A stretch of DNA of 64,000 nt. Origin: Rhodospirillaceae bacterium. Its GTDB lineage: Bacteria > Pseudomonadota > Alphaproteobacteria > Rhodospirillales > Rhodospirillaceae. Made by a program: the position numbers and the translations under genes. Below the pieces are notes generated by a model that did no database searches, was not told the DNA's origin, and was given only the letters and a program-made list of their open reading frames with translations. The DNA is taken from positions 62,001-126,000 of the forward strand of contig SCTM01000145.1 of the NCBI GenBank assembly GCA_004297485.1, in the 5' to 3' direction. This document shows, piece by piece, positions 27,730-36,496 of the stretch. Within the stretch, counting starts at the first letter, position 1. Every line of letters begins with the position of its first letter.

Positions 27730-28734
27730 TCAACTTCGCCGTAACATTCTTACCAAGCCCTGTGAGACCGCCCAATCCGCGGTGTTGCGGAACCCGTCCG
27801 CCAGGGCCCATGTGGGCCGATACCCGGGCAAGGGGGTGGGCCTGGCCACCCAGTCCGGGTGGAGAATTTCGGCGACTTTGTGCCGGGACAGGACGGTCGG
27901 CCGCCGGGTGATCTGGGCGAGCAGGCCGCTGGCGGCGCCAACGGCGTAGAAGACCCCCGGGGGCAGGCGCAAGGTCCGGACCGGCCGGTTAAGGGCTTGG
28001 CCGGCCGCGAGGGCGATCTCGTCCCAGGCATGGCCCTGGGGTGCTCCATCGTCAAATTCGATAGGTTGGTCAGGGATTTGGTCAACGGTCATGGCGGCCA
28101 GGATCGCCGCGGCGGCATCGTCCACGTGGGCAAGGGAGAGGCGAGCCCCGGCCACGGCCGGCACCGGCAGGAAGCCCCGGGCCGCCATGCGGAAAATACG
28201 CAAGGTTTCCGGGTCGCCGGGGCCATAGACCGCCGGCGGCCTGAGAACGATCACCGGCAGGCGATGGGACAACCGCCGCACCGCCTCCTCAGCCGCCGCC
28301 TTGCTGGCGGCGTAGGGCGAAATCCGTGCCTCCCGTGCCGCCAGGGAGGAAAGGTAGATGAGGCGTGGCGGGGTGGATTGAGCGGCGGCGACTTCGGCAA
28401 GGGTCGCGGTCCCGGCCACGTTGGTGGTCATGAACCCGGATCGGGACAAGGCCTTGATCGCCCCAGCGGCGTGAACCACCACGTCCGCACCGTCGAGCAA
28501 CGCCGCCAGGGCATGCGGGTCACCGAGATCGCCGCGAACCCAGGTAACGGTGGCCGGGGCACCTTGGGGCGGCTGCCCGCGCACCAGCGCCCGCACCTCA
28601 TGGCCGGCTTCGGTCAGGGTATGGAGCAGCCGCCGGCCGATAAAGCCCGACGCCCCGGTCACGGAAACGAGTGGAGCGGATTTGACATTCGCTACTGACC
28701 TCTCCGGGAACTGCGAGGCGAATGTCAAATCCAA
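27730..28734 (-). CDS. cerR: CerR-like NAD(P)-dependent sugar epimerase-family reductase
   Basis: About 334 residues. Rossmann motif VTGASGFIGRRLL, then VVHAAGAIK, YLSSLAAREARISPYAASKAAAEE (Tyr-Lys pair) and VLRPPAVYGPGDPETL. In Caulobacter the homologous CerR reduces the 3-keto group of the oxo-ceramide. The frame begins at a TTG (28734) lying inside a hairpin repeat, so residues about 1-20 are encoded by the repeat; the next in-frame GTG falls within the Rossmann strand and would cut it. The start is therefore unusual and unproven. Confidence 0.82.
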   Translation of the reverse strand: MDLTFASQFPERSVANVKSAPLVSVTGASGFIGRRLLHTLTEAGHEVRALVRGQPPQGAPATVTWVRGDLGDPHALAALLDGADVVVHAAGAIKALSRSGFMTTNVAGTATLAEVAAAQSTPPRLIYLSSLAAREARISPYAASKAAAEEAVRRLSHRLPVIVLRPPAVYGPGDPETLRIFRMAARGFLPVPAVAGARLSLAHVDDAAAAILAAMTVDQIPDQPIEFDDGAPQGHAWDEIALAAGQALNRPVRTLRLPPGVFYAVGAASGLLAQITRRPTVLSRHKVAEILHPDWVARPTPLPGYRPTWALADGFRNTADWAVSQGLVRMLRRS

Positions 28735-28743
28735 CGCTCCACT
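28670..28743. repeat. Hairpin repeat family, copy 3
   Basis: Left arm AGTGGAGCGGATTTGACATTCGC starts at 28670; right arm GCGAATGTCAAATCC..GCTCCACT ends at 28743. The stem is about 22 bp with one short bulge, around a loop of some 25 bases. It overlaps the 5' end of cerR. Confidence 0.85.
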
Positions 28744-28760
28744 AGAACCTAAGTATTGCT

Positions 28761-28831
28761 AGTGGTCCTTTGATTCTAACATTCGCAAGACAGTCCACCG
28801 AACCGGGATGCGAATGTTAGAATCGGACCAC
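28761..28831. repeat. Hairpin repeat family, copy 4
   Basis: Left arm AGTGGTCC..GATTCTAACATTCGC and right arm GCGAATGTTAGAATCGGACCAC, nearly perfect complements. It lies 17 bases from copy 3, between aasR and cerR. Its loop (AAGACAGTCCACCGAACC) resembles that of copy 2. Confidence 0.85.
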
Positions 28832-28842
28832 GAGGAGCGGAC

Positions 28843-30639
28843 TCAGGGCTGCTCCAGAGCGGTCAGTTCGCCGCTCATGAACAAGGTCTTGGCCTTGCCG
28901 CGCGCGAGTTTACCCGAGGACGTTTTCGGAAGGCTGCGCGGCGGCACCAACACAACCTCGCAAGCGACGCCCACGGCTTCCATCACCCGCGCCCGCACCT
29001 CGGTCATGAGACGCGTGCGGTCGGCGGCATCGGTCGGTCGGCACTGCACGAGGATTGTCGGACGGTCGCCGCCGTCTTCGGCGGTGAGAACGATGGCGGC
29101 GGAGTCCCCCGACCGTAGCCCATCCATATGTTCAACGGTCCACTCGATATCCTGGGGCCAGATATTGCGACCGTTGATGATGAGCATGTCCTTGGCGCGG
29201 CCGACAATCACCAGTTCGTCGGCGATCCAGTAACCGAGGTCGCCCGTATCGAGCCAGCCGTTGTTGAGGGCCTCGGCGGTGGCGTCGGGATCGTTGAAGT
29301 ATCCTTGCATGACGCTGGGGCCATGAAAGAAGACGCGGCCGACCTGGCGTTCGCCCAGCACCGCGCCGTCGGGACCGCGAATTTCCATCTGATGTTCGGC
29401 AACCACCTTGCCGCAGGCCACGAACACGCGGGCGCGATCACCGGCATCGGCGGCGATGGGCACGGCACGGTGGTCCTGGGCCAATGCATCTTTTGCAACA
29501 TGATCAATCGTCATGCCGGCGCCGAGTTCGGCAAAGGTCGCCGCGAGCACGCATTCGGCCAGACCATAGCTGGCGCAGAACGCCTTGTCGGAGAATCCAT
29601 GAGGGCGGAAAGCGTCGGCGAACTGGAGCATCACCTGGGGCTTGATCATCTCGCCGCCGATGCCGGCGACGCGCCAACGGCTCAAGTCGAGACCGCGCGC
29701 GCCCTCGCCGCGCGTCGATACGCGGCGGGCGCAGAGTTCATAGCCGAACGACGGCGCATAGGACACGGTGCCGCCGTTCTCGCTCAACAGCTTGAGCCAC
29801 GTCAGCGGCCGGCGGGCGAAATCCTCAGTGGCCAGATAGTCGACGGTTGCCTGGCTCACCAGCGGGGCGAGCATGAAACCGACCAAGCCCATGTCGTGGA
29901 AAAACGGCAGCCAGGACACGGCGCGGTCGCCGGCCCGCAGCTTGAGGCCGTCGCGGCACATGGAACGGCCATTGGCCATGAGATTGGCGTGGGTGACACA
30001 GACACCGGTGGGAAACCGGGTCGAGCCGGAACTGTACTGGATATACGCCAGCATATCCGTGCCGCCGGGACGAACGCCGTCGCTGCGTTCCGGCGCGGCG
30101 TTCAGATCCGCGCGCGTGCCCACCAGGATCAGATCCAGGCCCGTGCTTGCCTCGGTCACGATCGGGACGAATTCCTGCGCCCCGATGACCAGGCGCGCGC
30201 CGGAGGATTTGATCTGGCCGCGAATCTGATCGACGTAGTTTTCCCGTCGGCCGAACGCCGTCGGCAGCGGTAGCGGCACCGGAATGATGGCGCCGTAGAG
30301 ACATCCGAAAAACATGACCAGAAAATCCGGGCCGGTCGCGGCCAGCAAGGCAACGCGATCACCGGGATGTACGCCAGCGCCCGCAAGGCGTCCGGCCATG
30401 ACAACAGCCTGATCCCGCAATTCGCGGTAAGGCAACGCCGTGGCCAGAGTGCCGCGGGCGTCGTAAAAATTGAAGCCGGTCTCGCCGCGCGCCGCATAGT
30501 CGAGGGCCGCGGTAATGGTGGGAAAATCCGCCAGCCGGACAGGGAGATGCGGGCTTTCGCTGGGGGTCGGGACGCGCAGTAACTGCGCCTCCACCGTCCC
30601 CGCGGCCGGCGCGGATGTTGCAAGTACTGATGTCTGCAT
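28843..30639 (-). CDS. aasR: Fatty acyl-AMP ligase / acyl-ACP synthetase
   Basis: About 598 residues from the Met at 30639 (MQTSVLATSAPAAGTVEAQ); the longer frame to 30753 lacks a good start. Adenylate-forming motifs: IQYSSGSTRFPTGVCVTHAN, SWLPFFHDMGLVGFML (FAAL-like), CASYGLAECVLA, GWLDTGDLGYW and PKTSSGKLARGKAK with the catalytic Lys. FAAL-type enzymes load acyl chains onto ACP. It would charge the ACP used by Spt. The gap to cerR holds two hairpin repeats. Confidence 0.87.
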   Translation of the reverse strand: MQTSVLATSAPAAGTVEAQLLRVPTPSESPHLPVRLADFPTITAALDYAARGETGFNFYDARGTLATALPYRELRDQAVVMAGRLAGAGVHPGDRVALLAATGPDFLVMFFGCLYGAIIPVPLPLPTAFGRRENYVDQIRGQIKSSGARLVIGAQEFVPIVTEASTGLDLILVGTRADLNAAPERSDGVRPGGTDMLAYIQYSSGSTRFPTGVCVTHANLMANGRSMCRDGLKLRAGDRAVSWLPFFHDMGLVGFMLAPLVSQATVDYLATEDFARRPLTWLKLLSENGGTVSYAPSFGYELCARRVSTRGEGARGLDLSRWRVAGIGGEMIKPQVMLQFADAFRPHGFSDKAFCASYGLAECVLAATFAELGAGMTIDHVAKDALAQDHRAVPIAADAGDRARVFVACGKVVAEHQMEIRGPDGAVLGERQVGRVFFHGPSVMQGYFNDPDATAEALNNGWLDTGDLGYWIADELVIVGRAKDMLIINGRNIWPQDIEWTVEHMDGLRSGDSAAIVLTAEDGGDRPTILVQCRPTDAADRTRLMTEVRARVMEAVGVACEVVLVPPRSLPKTSSGKLARGKAKTLFMSGELTALEQP

Positions 30640-30794
30640 AGGGCGGGTTGTGGCCAATTCGACGGCGGGGGTCAACTCACCGAATGTAACAATTGTTGCG
30701 AGGGCAGTCACCGGGGGGCGGTCCGGCCAAGGGATTCGGACCGATCCCGGCACCGGGACCTGAAAATCCAGGCTCCGGTGCCGGGACTCGCTAC

Positions 30795-31658
30795 CTAGAG
30801 CCCGGTTAATTTTTCGGGGTTGCGCACGACATATATCGCCGCGATTTTATCGCCGTCCACGGCGATCGACAGCGTTTGGTCGACCACGCCGTCGAGATAG
30901 ACCAGCAGGCCCAGGGCACCGTTAATGGCACGGCCTTGGACACGGACATCCGCCCGCCGCGCGGCGTACTTCCGCGACACCCCAATGTAGAAGCGCGCGA
31001 TTTTATCCGCGCCACGGATGGGGTTCAGCGCCGCGAGTTTCACGCCGCCGCCGTCCGACAGCATAACCGCATCCTCGCGTAGCAAGGCCGCCAGACGCGT
31101 CACGTCGCCACTGGTCACGGCCTCGCCGAAGGCCGCAAGCAGACGTGCGTGCACCTCCGTCGAGGCTGGAGCCGCAGGCCGCGAACCGCGCACGGCCTTC
31201 CGCGCCCGCGCCGCCAGCTGGCGGCAAGCCGCCTCATTCTTGTCCAGGATGGCAGCAACATCGGAGAACGAAGCATCGAAGACATCGTGCAGCAAAAACG
31301 CCGCCCGCTCGGCCGGCGAAAGCCGCTCCAGCGCCAGCAGCAACGCGAAGGAAAGGTCGTCGGCAAGTTCCGTCGCCGCCTCGGGAGACAATGCTTCGGT
31401 ATCGAGGACGGGTTCAGGCAGCCATGGACCGACGTAGACTTCACGTTTGGCACGGGCACTCTTCAGGCGGTCGAGACAAAGCCGCGTGACCATGGTGGTC
31501 AGAAACGCTTCCGGCTTTTCCACGGCGCGGGAGTCGCGAAAACGCAGATAAGCGTCCTGCAACACATCCTCCGCGTCGGCGCGACTGCCGAGCATGCGAT
31601 AGGCAAGACCCAGCAGTCGCCCGCGATACGGGGCCAGCGGATCGACATTCGCGTTCAT
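30795..31658 (-). CDS. ECF41-family sigma factor (SigJ-like)
   Basis: 287 residues: sigma2 (YRGRLLGLAYRMLGSRADAEDVLQD), sigma4 (LSPAERAAFLLHDVFD), then a SnoaL-like C-terminal domain. All three ECF41 signatures are visible: WLPEP in the linker, DGGG in the C-terminal domain, and a final NPEKL (cf. NPDKL). In this group the fused domain controls activity in place of a separate anti-sigma factor. It overlaps the decarboxylase-like gene by 4 bases and is third in an operon with an ECF41-type promoter. Confidence 0.92.
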   Translation of the reverse strand: MNANVDPLAPYRGRLLGLAYRMLGSRADAEDVLQDAYLRFRDSRAVEKPEAFLTTMVTRLCLDRLKSARAKREVYVGPWLPEPVLDTEALSPEAATELADDLSFALLLALERLSPAERAAFLLHDVFDASFSDVAAILDKNEAACRQLAARARKAVRGSRPAAPASTEVHARLLAAFGEAVTSGDVTRLAALLREDAVMLSDGGGVKLAALNPIRGADKIARFYIGVSRKYAARRADVRVQGRAINGALGLLVYLDGVVDQTLSIAVDGDKIAAIYVVRNPEKLTGL

Positions 31659-32200
31659 GCGGCCCGACCGATGATATCCACAGCCCTGGAGCCAACACTA
31701 ATCCGCTGGCACGCCGTGGCGAAGCCGAGACCAGCCTTGACCATCGGGTAGATGCGGCTTCCCTGCAGCGCGAAGGTGAGATCGACAACACCCCTTTCAC
31801 CCCACCGCGCACGCACCGCCTGGCGCGCTTCGTCCGCGTCCGCCGACCCTGACACAATCGCTGTGGCAAAGCGGAACCCGAGCGCGGTATCCGCCGCCAT
31901 CGCGTCAAGGTCGGCTTTCAATACTGCCTCGATCTGCGCATCGTTCATCCCTGCCTCACGCGCCATGTTGACGACAATCTGCGTACAAGGCCCACAATCT
32001 TCGATCAGCGTACCTACGAGCTTGGCAGCATAGGATGCGGCGACGGGCACGACCTCACGATGCGCAGCGAGCTTGGTCACGGCCCCGAACTTTCGGAACG
32101 CAACCGGCGAGATATCGTACATCGCCCTAAGATAACTTGCATCGTAGTCATAGCGCTTCTCGAAGGCGGTGATCATACGCTGGACAAGGAATCTGAACAT
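31655..32200 (-). CDS. Carboxymuconolactone decarboxylase / AhpD-like protein
   Basis: About 181 residues from the Met at 32200 (MFRFLVQRMITAFEKRYDYD). An all-helical protein with IEDCGPCTQIVVNMAREAGM, a CxxC in the AhpD-like active-site position where the usual following His is Asn. ECF41 sigma genes are typically paired with a carboxymuconolactone-decarboxylase, oxidoreductase or epimerase gene, as here. It may act in thiol/peroxide chemistry; the substrate is unknown. Confidence 0.85.
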   Translation of the reverse strand: MFRFLVQRMITAFEKRYDYDASYLRAMYDISPVAFRKFGAVTKLAAHREVVPVAASYAAKLVGTLIEDCGPCTQIVVNMAREAGMNDAQIEAVLKADLDAMAADTALGFRFATAIVSGSADADEARQAVRARWGERGVVDLTFALQGSRIYPMVKAGLGFATACQRISVGSRAVDIIGRAA

Positions 32201-32571
32201 TAGACTTCTCCTTTGCGCGGCCAAGTGATGACGAGGCCGAGGAACGCCGGCACCGCGATGGCCACGGCGACCGCCGCGCGATCCATATGGCCTTGGAACA
32301 AATCCGAAAGGTGAAACAGTGCGTGGAACACGATGAAGCCCGACGCCCCCAATGCGATGAGCTTCAAATTGGGCCGCCACGCAAAAGCCAGAAAAGCAAG
32401 GCCACCCGCCAGGAAGGCAAAACCTACATCCATTACAAAGTGGGGGTTGAACGGCCCGGTGGCGGCCGCGCCGGGTGTGGCCATGAACCAGGCTTCCGGT
32501 GCCGTCAGCATATGAAATCCATTGGCGGTGTAGAACACGCCAAGCAGGCCCGCGATGATCCGAAATAGCAT
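32200..32571 (-). CDS. Four-helix small membrane protein in ECF41 operon
   Basis: About 123 residues from the Met at 32571 (MLFRIIAGLLGVFYTANGFH), with four hydrophobic helices. It resembles small DUF4345/DoxX-like membrane proteins, without a sure family. It is the first gene after the ECF41-type promoter and shares one base with the next gene. Possibly the membrane partner of the stress response. Confidence 0.75.
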   Translation of the reverse strand: MLFRIIAGLLGVFYTANGFHMLTAPEAWFMATPGAAATGPFNPHFVMDVGFAFLAGGLAFLAFAWRPNLKLIALGASGFIVFHALFHLSDLFQGHMDRAAVAVAIAVPAFLGLVITWPRKGEV

Positions 32572-32609
32572 TTTACCTCCTGAGCAACATTCCTGTGTCG
32601 ACCCCATAA

Positions 32610-32636
32610 GACGAGCCAGGCTGGCCCGTTGTGACA
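32610..32636 (-). promoter_or_regulatory. ECF41-type promoter
   Basis: On the minus strand, TGTCACA (32636-32630), a 16-base spacer, then CGTC (32613-32610). This is exactly the -35/-10 pair and spacing described for ECF41 sigma factors. It lies about 40 bases before the first gene of the operon that encodes the ECF41 factor, so the operon is very likely autoregulated. Confidence 0.85.
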
Positions 32637-32732
32637 AGAAAATTTTGGCAATCGGATAAATGGCGTCGAACGTCCGCCGGCAGCGGGACTATGCTAACTC
32701 TGTGGGAAGCAACATGGCTGAAGGCAATCGGG

Positions 32733-33665
32733 ATGGGAGAACAACCGATACCAGGGACGACGCCCGGCATGGCAGGCAACGCCGGGCCTATCCCCGCCGC
32801 CGCCGGGATCGGGCTGCGAACCCGGCACATGCCTACCCTGGCGAACCAAGACACCGGAACGGCACTGACCGTCCCCTGGCTTGAGATCCACAGCGAGAAC
32901 TTCCTGTGTGCCGGTGGGCCGCGCCGCGCCATGATCGCGGCCATCGCCGAGCGGTATCCCCTCAGTTGTCATGGGGTGGGTCTGTCCCTGGGCTCGGCCG
33001 AAGGTCTGGATCAGGGTCACTTGGAGCGTCTCGCCACACTGTATGGTTGGCTGAATCCGGGGCTGGTCTCCGAGCACCTGTCGTGGAGCGTGACCGGCGG
33101 CGACTATCTCAACGATCTGCTGCCCCTGCCCTATACGCCCACAACTCTTGACACCGTCTGCCGCAACGTCGACCGCGCACAGTCGGCTTTTGGCCGGGCG
33201 ATCCTGGTGGAAAATCCTTCCGCCTATCTGACCTTTCCCGCCTCAACCATGCGTGAGGCCGACTTTCTCAACGCCCTGGTCACACGTGCGGGCTGCGGAC
33301 TGCTGCTGGACGTCAACAACATCTACGTCACGGCCACCAACACCTGTGATGGCGGTGACGTGCTCGACAGCGCCCGCGCCTACATCGATGAGGTTCCGCC
33401 AAAAGCGGTAGGAGAGATTCACCTCGCTGGTCACAGCATCACGGGCGGCGATGATGACCGCGTTCTTATCGACACTCACAGCACGTTGGTTTGCGAGGAC
33501 GTCTGGACGCTTTACCGGTACGCCGTGGCGCGCCTGGGCCCCCGGCCCACATTGATTGAATGGGACCTTGACGTGCCGGAACTGCCGGTGCTGCTCGGCG
33601 AAGCCGTACAGGCCCAGGCCATACTCTCCACCCATGAGAATGGGGGTGGACGCCGTGTTGCTTGA
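32733..33665 (+). CDS. MNIO-family (DUF692/BufB-like) iron enzyme
   Basis: About 310 residues from the Met at 32733; starts at 32691 or 32769 are possible, and homology begins near IPAAAGIGLRTRH. A TIM barrel with iron ligands in WLEIHSENFL, HGVGLSLGSAEGLD, SEHLSW, VENPSAYL, LLLDVNNIYVTATN and EIHLAGHS. MNIO enzymes oxidise cysteine residues in precursor peptides (for example to oxazolone-thioamide) or release copper-binding bufferins. It overlaps the DUF2063 partner by 32 bases. No bufferin-like peptide gene is adjacent. Confidence 0.88.
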   Translation: MGEQPIPGTTPGMAGNAGPIPAAAGIGLRTRHMPTLANQDTGTALTVPWLEIHSENFLCAGGPRRAMIAAIAERYPLSCHGVGLSLGSAEGLDQGHLERLATLYGWLNPGLVSEHLSWSVTGGDYLNDLLPLPYTPTTLDTVCRNVDRAQSAFGRAILVENPSAYLTFPASTMREADFLNALVTRAGCGLLLDVNNIYVTATNTCDGGDVLDSARAYIDEVPPKAVGEIHLAGHSITGGDDDRVLIDTHSTLVCEDVWTLYRYAVARLGPRPTLIEWDLDVPELPVLLGEAVQAQAILSTHENGGGRRVA

Positions 33666-34410
33666 ACTACAGCGGGAGTTTCGCGCCGCCGTCCTAGGGA
33701 CCGACGACGGCGTGCTTGGCATCCAGGTCGCCGCGCCACGCGGCATAGCGGCGGCGCGCATCGAGATTTATCGCAACACCGTACAGGCAAGCCTTGCCGA
33801 GGTTCTCGCAGCAGCATTTCCGGCGGTGCAACGTATCGTCGGACCGGCTTTCTTCGACGCGTTGGCGCGCATGTTCATCGCGGCAGAGCCGCCGCGCGCG
33901 CCGCAGCTTTCGATTTACGGCAGCGCTTTCCCGGCGTTCATAACCGTCGCAAGCCAGGAACATCACCTGCCCTACCTGCCCGACGTGGCACGGCTGGAGT
34001 GGGCGCGCAGCGAAAGTTATTTTGCCGCCGATGCGCCCCAGTTGGATCCGGCGGAATTGACACGACATGGGGAACGGATCGGCGAAGCTTGCTTCCACCT
34101 GCATTCGGCCGCGCGATTGATCCGGTCGTCATTTCCCATCGTGACGATCTGGGAGATGAATCAACCGGAAAATGCCGAGGTGCCGCACATCGACATGTCC
34201 ATGGGCGAAAGCGCGCTGGTCTCACGGCCGGGAATGCATGTGGTCACGCGGCGTATATCCGAAGGCGACGCGGATCTGATCGAGGCCCTCGCCAATGGTG
34301 CGGCCCTAGGTACCGCGGCGGAAGCGGCGCTGAGCCGGGAGCCGGGCTTTGATCTCCAGCAGGCACTGGAGCAGCATCTGCGCCACGGGACGTTTTCAGG
34401 TGCGCAGTAA
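33634..34410 (+). CDS. DUF2063 / BufC-like partner of the MNIO enzyme
   Basis: About 258 residues from the Met at 33634. The N-terminal DUF2063 pattern is RIEIYRNTVQASLAEVLAAAFPAVQRIVG and FIAAEPPRAPQLSIYG. This family forms a complex with MNIO enzymes and recruits the precursor peptide. It overlaps the preceding gene, so the two are coupled. Confidence 0.88.
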   Translation: MRMGVDAVLLELQREFRAAVLGTDDGVLGIQVAAPRGIAAARIEIYRNTVQASLAEVLAAAFPAVQRIVGPAFFDALARMFIAAEPPRAPQLSIYGSAFPAFITVASQEHHLPYLPDVARLEWARSESYFAADAPQLDPAELTRHGERIGEACFHLHSAARLIRSSFPIVTIWEMNQPENAEVPHIDMSMGESALVSRPGMHVVTRRISEGDADLIEALANGAALGTAAEAALSREPGFDLQQALEQHLRHGTFSGAQ

Positions 34411-34422
34411 CCGGAAAGCGTC

Positions 34423-36138
34423 CTAGCCCTTCATATCGAAGCCGGTGCGGGCGAGCAGCGTGTAGAAATCCTTGATCGCCTTTTCCTTGTCGGCGGGATC
34501 GGCGATGCCGTCGGTAAATTCGGTGATGAAATCCTTGCGCCGCAGATAGTTCACGACAGCGTCGCGGGTGATGGCGGTCGCTTTGCCAACGGTCAGCACG
34601 CCGGAGGACGCAAAGCTCACCAGTCGCAGGGCACGGTCGCGGAACGAAAGCTTGCTGTCGTCCAGGCGTTGAATCACGTTCTCGGAAATAATGTACTCCG
34701 AGACCAACGCGTCGAACGCATTGGCGAGCGGTATTTTGAAGCGGTCTTCAAGCAACGAGTCCAGCACCAGGCGCTGGATGGCGGCGGTTTCCTGCAAACG
34801 CGTCTTCTCCGTCCGCGCCTCAGGTGCGACCTTTCGGATGGTGTCGAACTGCTGGACCAATGCGCGAATATGCACTTCGATCGAACCGCGCACTTCCGCT
34901 TCGGCCTTGTTGTCATAGAGGGACAGGAGATAGACGAACTTATGCTTGCCGGATTTTACAAGCCCGCATATGCCCTCGATCGCCTTCTTGCGTCCGGTGA
35001 CACCACCGACGTTATTCATACGCGCCCACCGTTCGGCGAGGCCGTTGGCGATGAGACTGCCGCCAATGACGCCATGGTCGGTCACGAGGCGATCGAGGAG
35101 TGTGACAAAGAAGTCCTTGTCGGGACCGATTTCCTCGCTGCTGGTAAGTCGAACCGGGCCCTTCAGGTCGCGTGCGACGCGGTCGAACAGGGCCGCCTTG
35201 GATCGCGGAAGTTTGTCCTCGGCGAATAGCGTATTGAGCAATGACACCAATTCGACCGCGGCGAATTTCGTGGGCACGCACTTGCCGTGGATCAGGTCGA
35301 GGACGCGCATGATCCCATCGCCCATGTGTTTGGAGATGCCGATCACATCCTTAATGACCGTGCGCGCCATAAGGATATCGGCCATCATCTCGTCGACCAT
35401 GGCCAGGGATCGCTCGTCCTGCTCCGAGCGTGCCAGCGGCAATAGACCCGATATCTTGCCGATCCAGCCCTGCCAGTTGAGCGATACCTTGACCAGCGCC
35501 ATGTTGGCGAGGAACTGACGCTCATCGGGATCGGCGACTTTGGCATCAATGCGCGCAAGGACTGCGTCAAGCGTCGAACCCTTGAGTTCCGCGACGGGCT
35601 TGCCCTCGGCCTCGCGTGCACGTTTGGCCAGCGTGTCGATCGCGGCGAACAGAACCTCGCGACGCTTGCGCGTGTCCTCGCCGGTGGTGCGCGCCTGAAG
35701 TGCGGCGACCTTGTCGACCGCGGAAGGGACAAGTGTGTCGAGATTGATAATGCGCTTTAGATTGGAAGCACTGTGAAGCAATTCGAGCGGTGTCAGCTCG
35801 AACTTTTCCACGTACTTGGAAAACAGCCGCCCGATGGTGACCCGCGCCGCCGTCTTGTAATAGTCGGTGATGCGATCACAAACCGGCGCGCTGTCGATCG
35901 GCTGGACGGAGAGATCGTCGTCCTTCTCGGCCTGCTTCATCTCCTTGAAGATTTCGGTCTCGCGGCGGCTGTCCGAGGCGAAGTGCGATTCCTTGACGAT
36001 CCGCACGCCGACAATGTGTTTCAGGGCAAGGAGATCCTTGGCTTTTTGGCGCGCCGATTCCTCGCTAGGCATGAGCTCATTAATGGCCCAATGCCCCTTG
36101 TCGTAGATCTGTACCTCGTATGCGACCCGACCCGCCAC
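34423..36138 (-). CDS. Conserved hypothetical protein, 571 residues
   Basis: A long, mostly helical, soluble protein without signal peptide or recognised domain. The N-terminal stretch VAYEVQIYDKGHWAINELMPSEESARQKAKDLL looks like a small alpha/beta domain, and the rest has many Lys/Glu-rich helices. The frame is strong (no competing frame with family traits). Its stop faces that of the DUF2063 gene, 13 bases away. No function can be offered. Confidence 0.7.
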   Translation of the reverse strand: MAGRVAYEVQIYDKGHWAINELMPSEESARQKAKDLLALKHIVGVRIVKESHFASDSRRETEIFKEMKQAEKDDDLSVQPIDSAPVCDRITDYYKTAARVTIGRLFSKYVEKFELTPLELLHSASNLKRIINLDTLVPSAVDKVAALQARTTGEDTRKRREVLFAAIDTLAKRAREAEGKPVAELKGSTLDAVLARIDAKVADPDERQFLANMALVKVSLNWQGWIGKISGLLPLARSEQDERSLAMVDEMMADILMARTVIKDVIGISKHMGDGIMRVLDLIHGKCVPTKFAAVELVSLLNTLFAEDKLPRSKAALFDRVARDLKGPVRLTSSEEIGPDKDFFVTLLDRLVTDHGVIGGSLIANGLAERWARMNNVGGVTGRKKAIEGICGLVKSGKHKFVYLLSLYDNKAEAEVRGSIEVHIRALVQQFDTIRKVAPEARTEKTRLQETAAIQRLVLDSLLEDRFKIPLANAFDALVSEYIISENVIQRLDDSKLSFRDRALRLVSFASSGVLTVGKATAITRDAVVNYLRRKDFITEFTDGIADPADKEKAIKDFYTLLARTGFDMKG

Positions 36139-36496
36139 CGTCGTACCCCCGGCCGCCTTCTGCAGCCCGCTCTAATACCCCACCGCCCACGCGTTCAGCC
36201 CAGACTTCGTCTGGCGAACATCGGGAACAGGCGGAGCACGATTTGTAACAAATTCCGCCATTTTTCCAACCCCAATCGCGGGCGCATGACCAAGTCTCGT
36301 GGGATATATCCCAATGGGCGGCGCGGCAAATCCCGCGTCTCAACGCCGAAGACGGAGGTACCGAGAGTACCACCGTCATAGGCCTAAAATCATGCCGCCT
36401 TGGCCCGATGGCCGGGAAAACCGGCCGATTCCGGCCAAATGTGGTGGGATTCTTAAGGTTTTGCAGCAACGCTGATGGGACGCAGGAGGACGTGCC
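36139..36496. other. Divergent intergenic region with a palindrome
   Basis: 358 bases between two divergent genes. It holds a perfect 14-bp palindrome TGGGATATATCCCA (36300-36313), a possible operator. No gene or RNA was recognised. Confidence 0.5.

Noticed and set aside
26501..27949. Long plus-strand open frame over spt
   Set aside because: Antisense shadow of spt, acpR and cerR; composition is unlike a real protein, and the minus-strand genes have full family motifs.
29128..30273. 381-codon plus-strand frame
   Set aside because: Antisense of the acyl-AMP ligase, no family traits.
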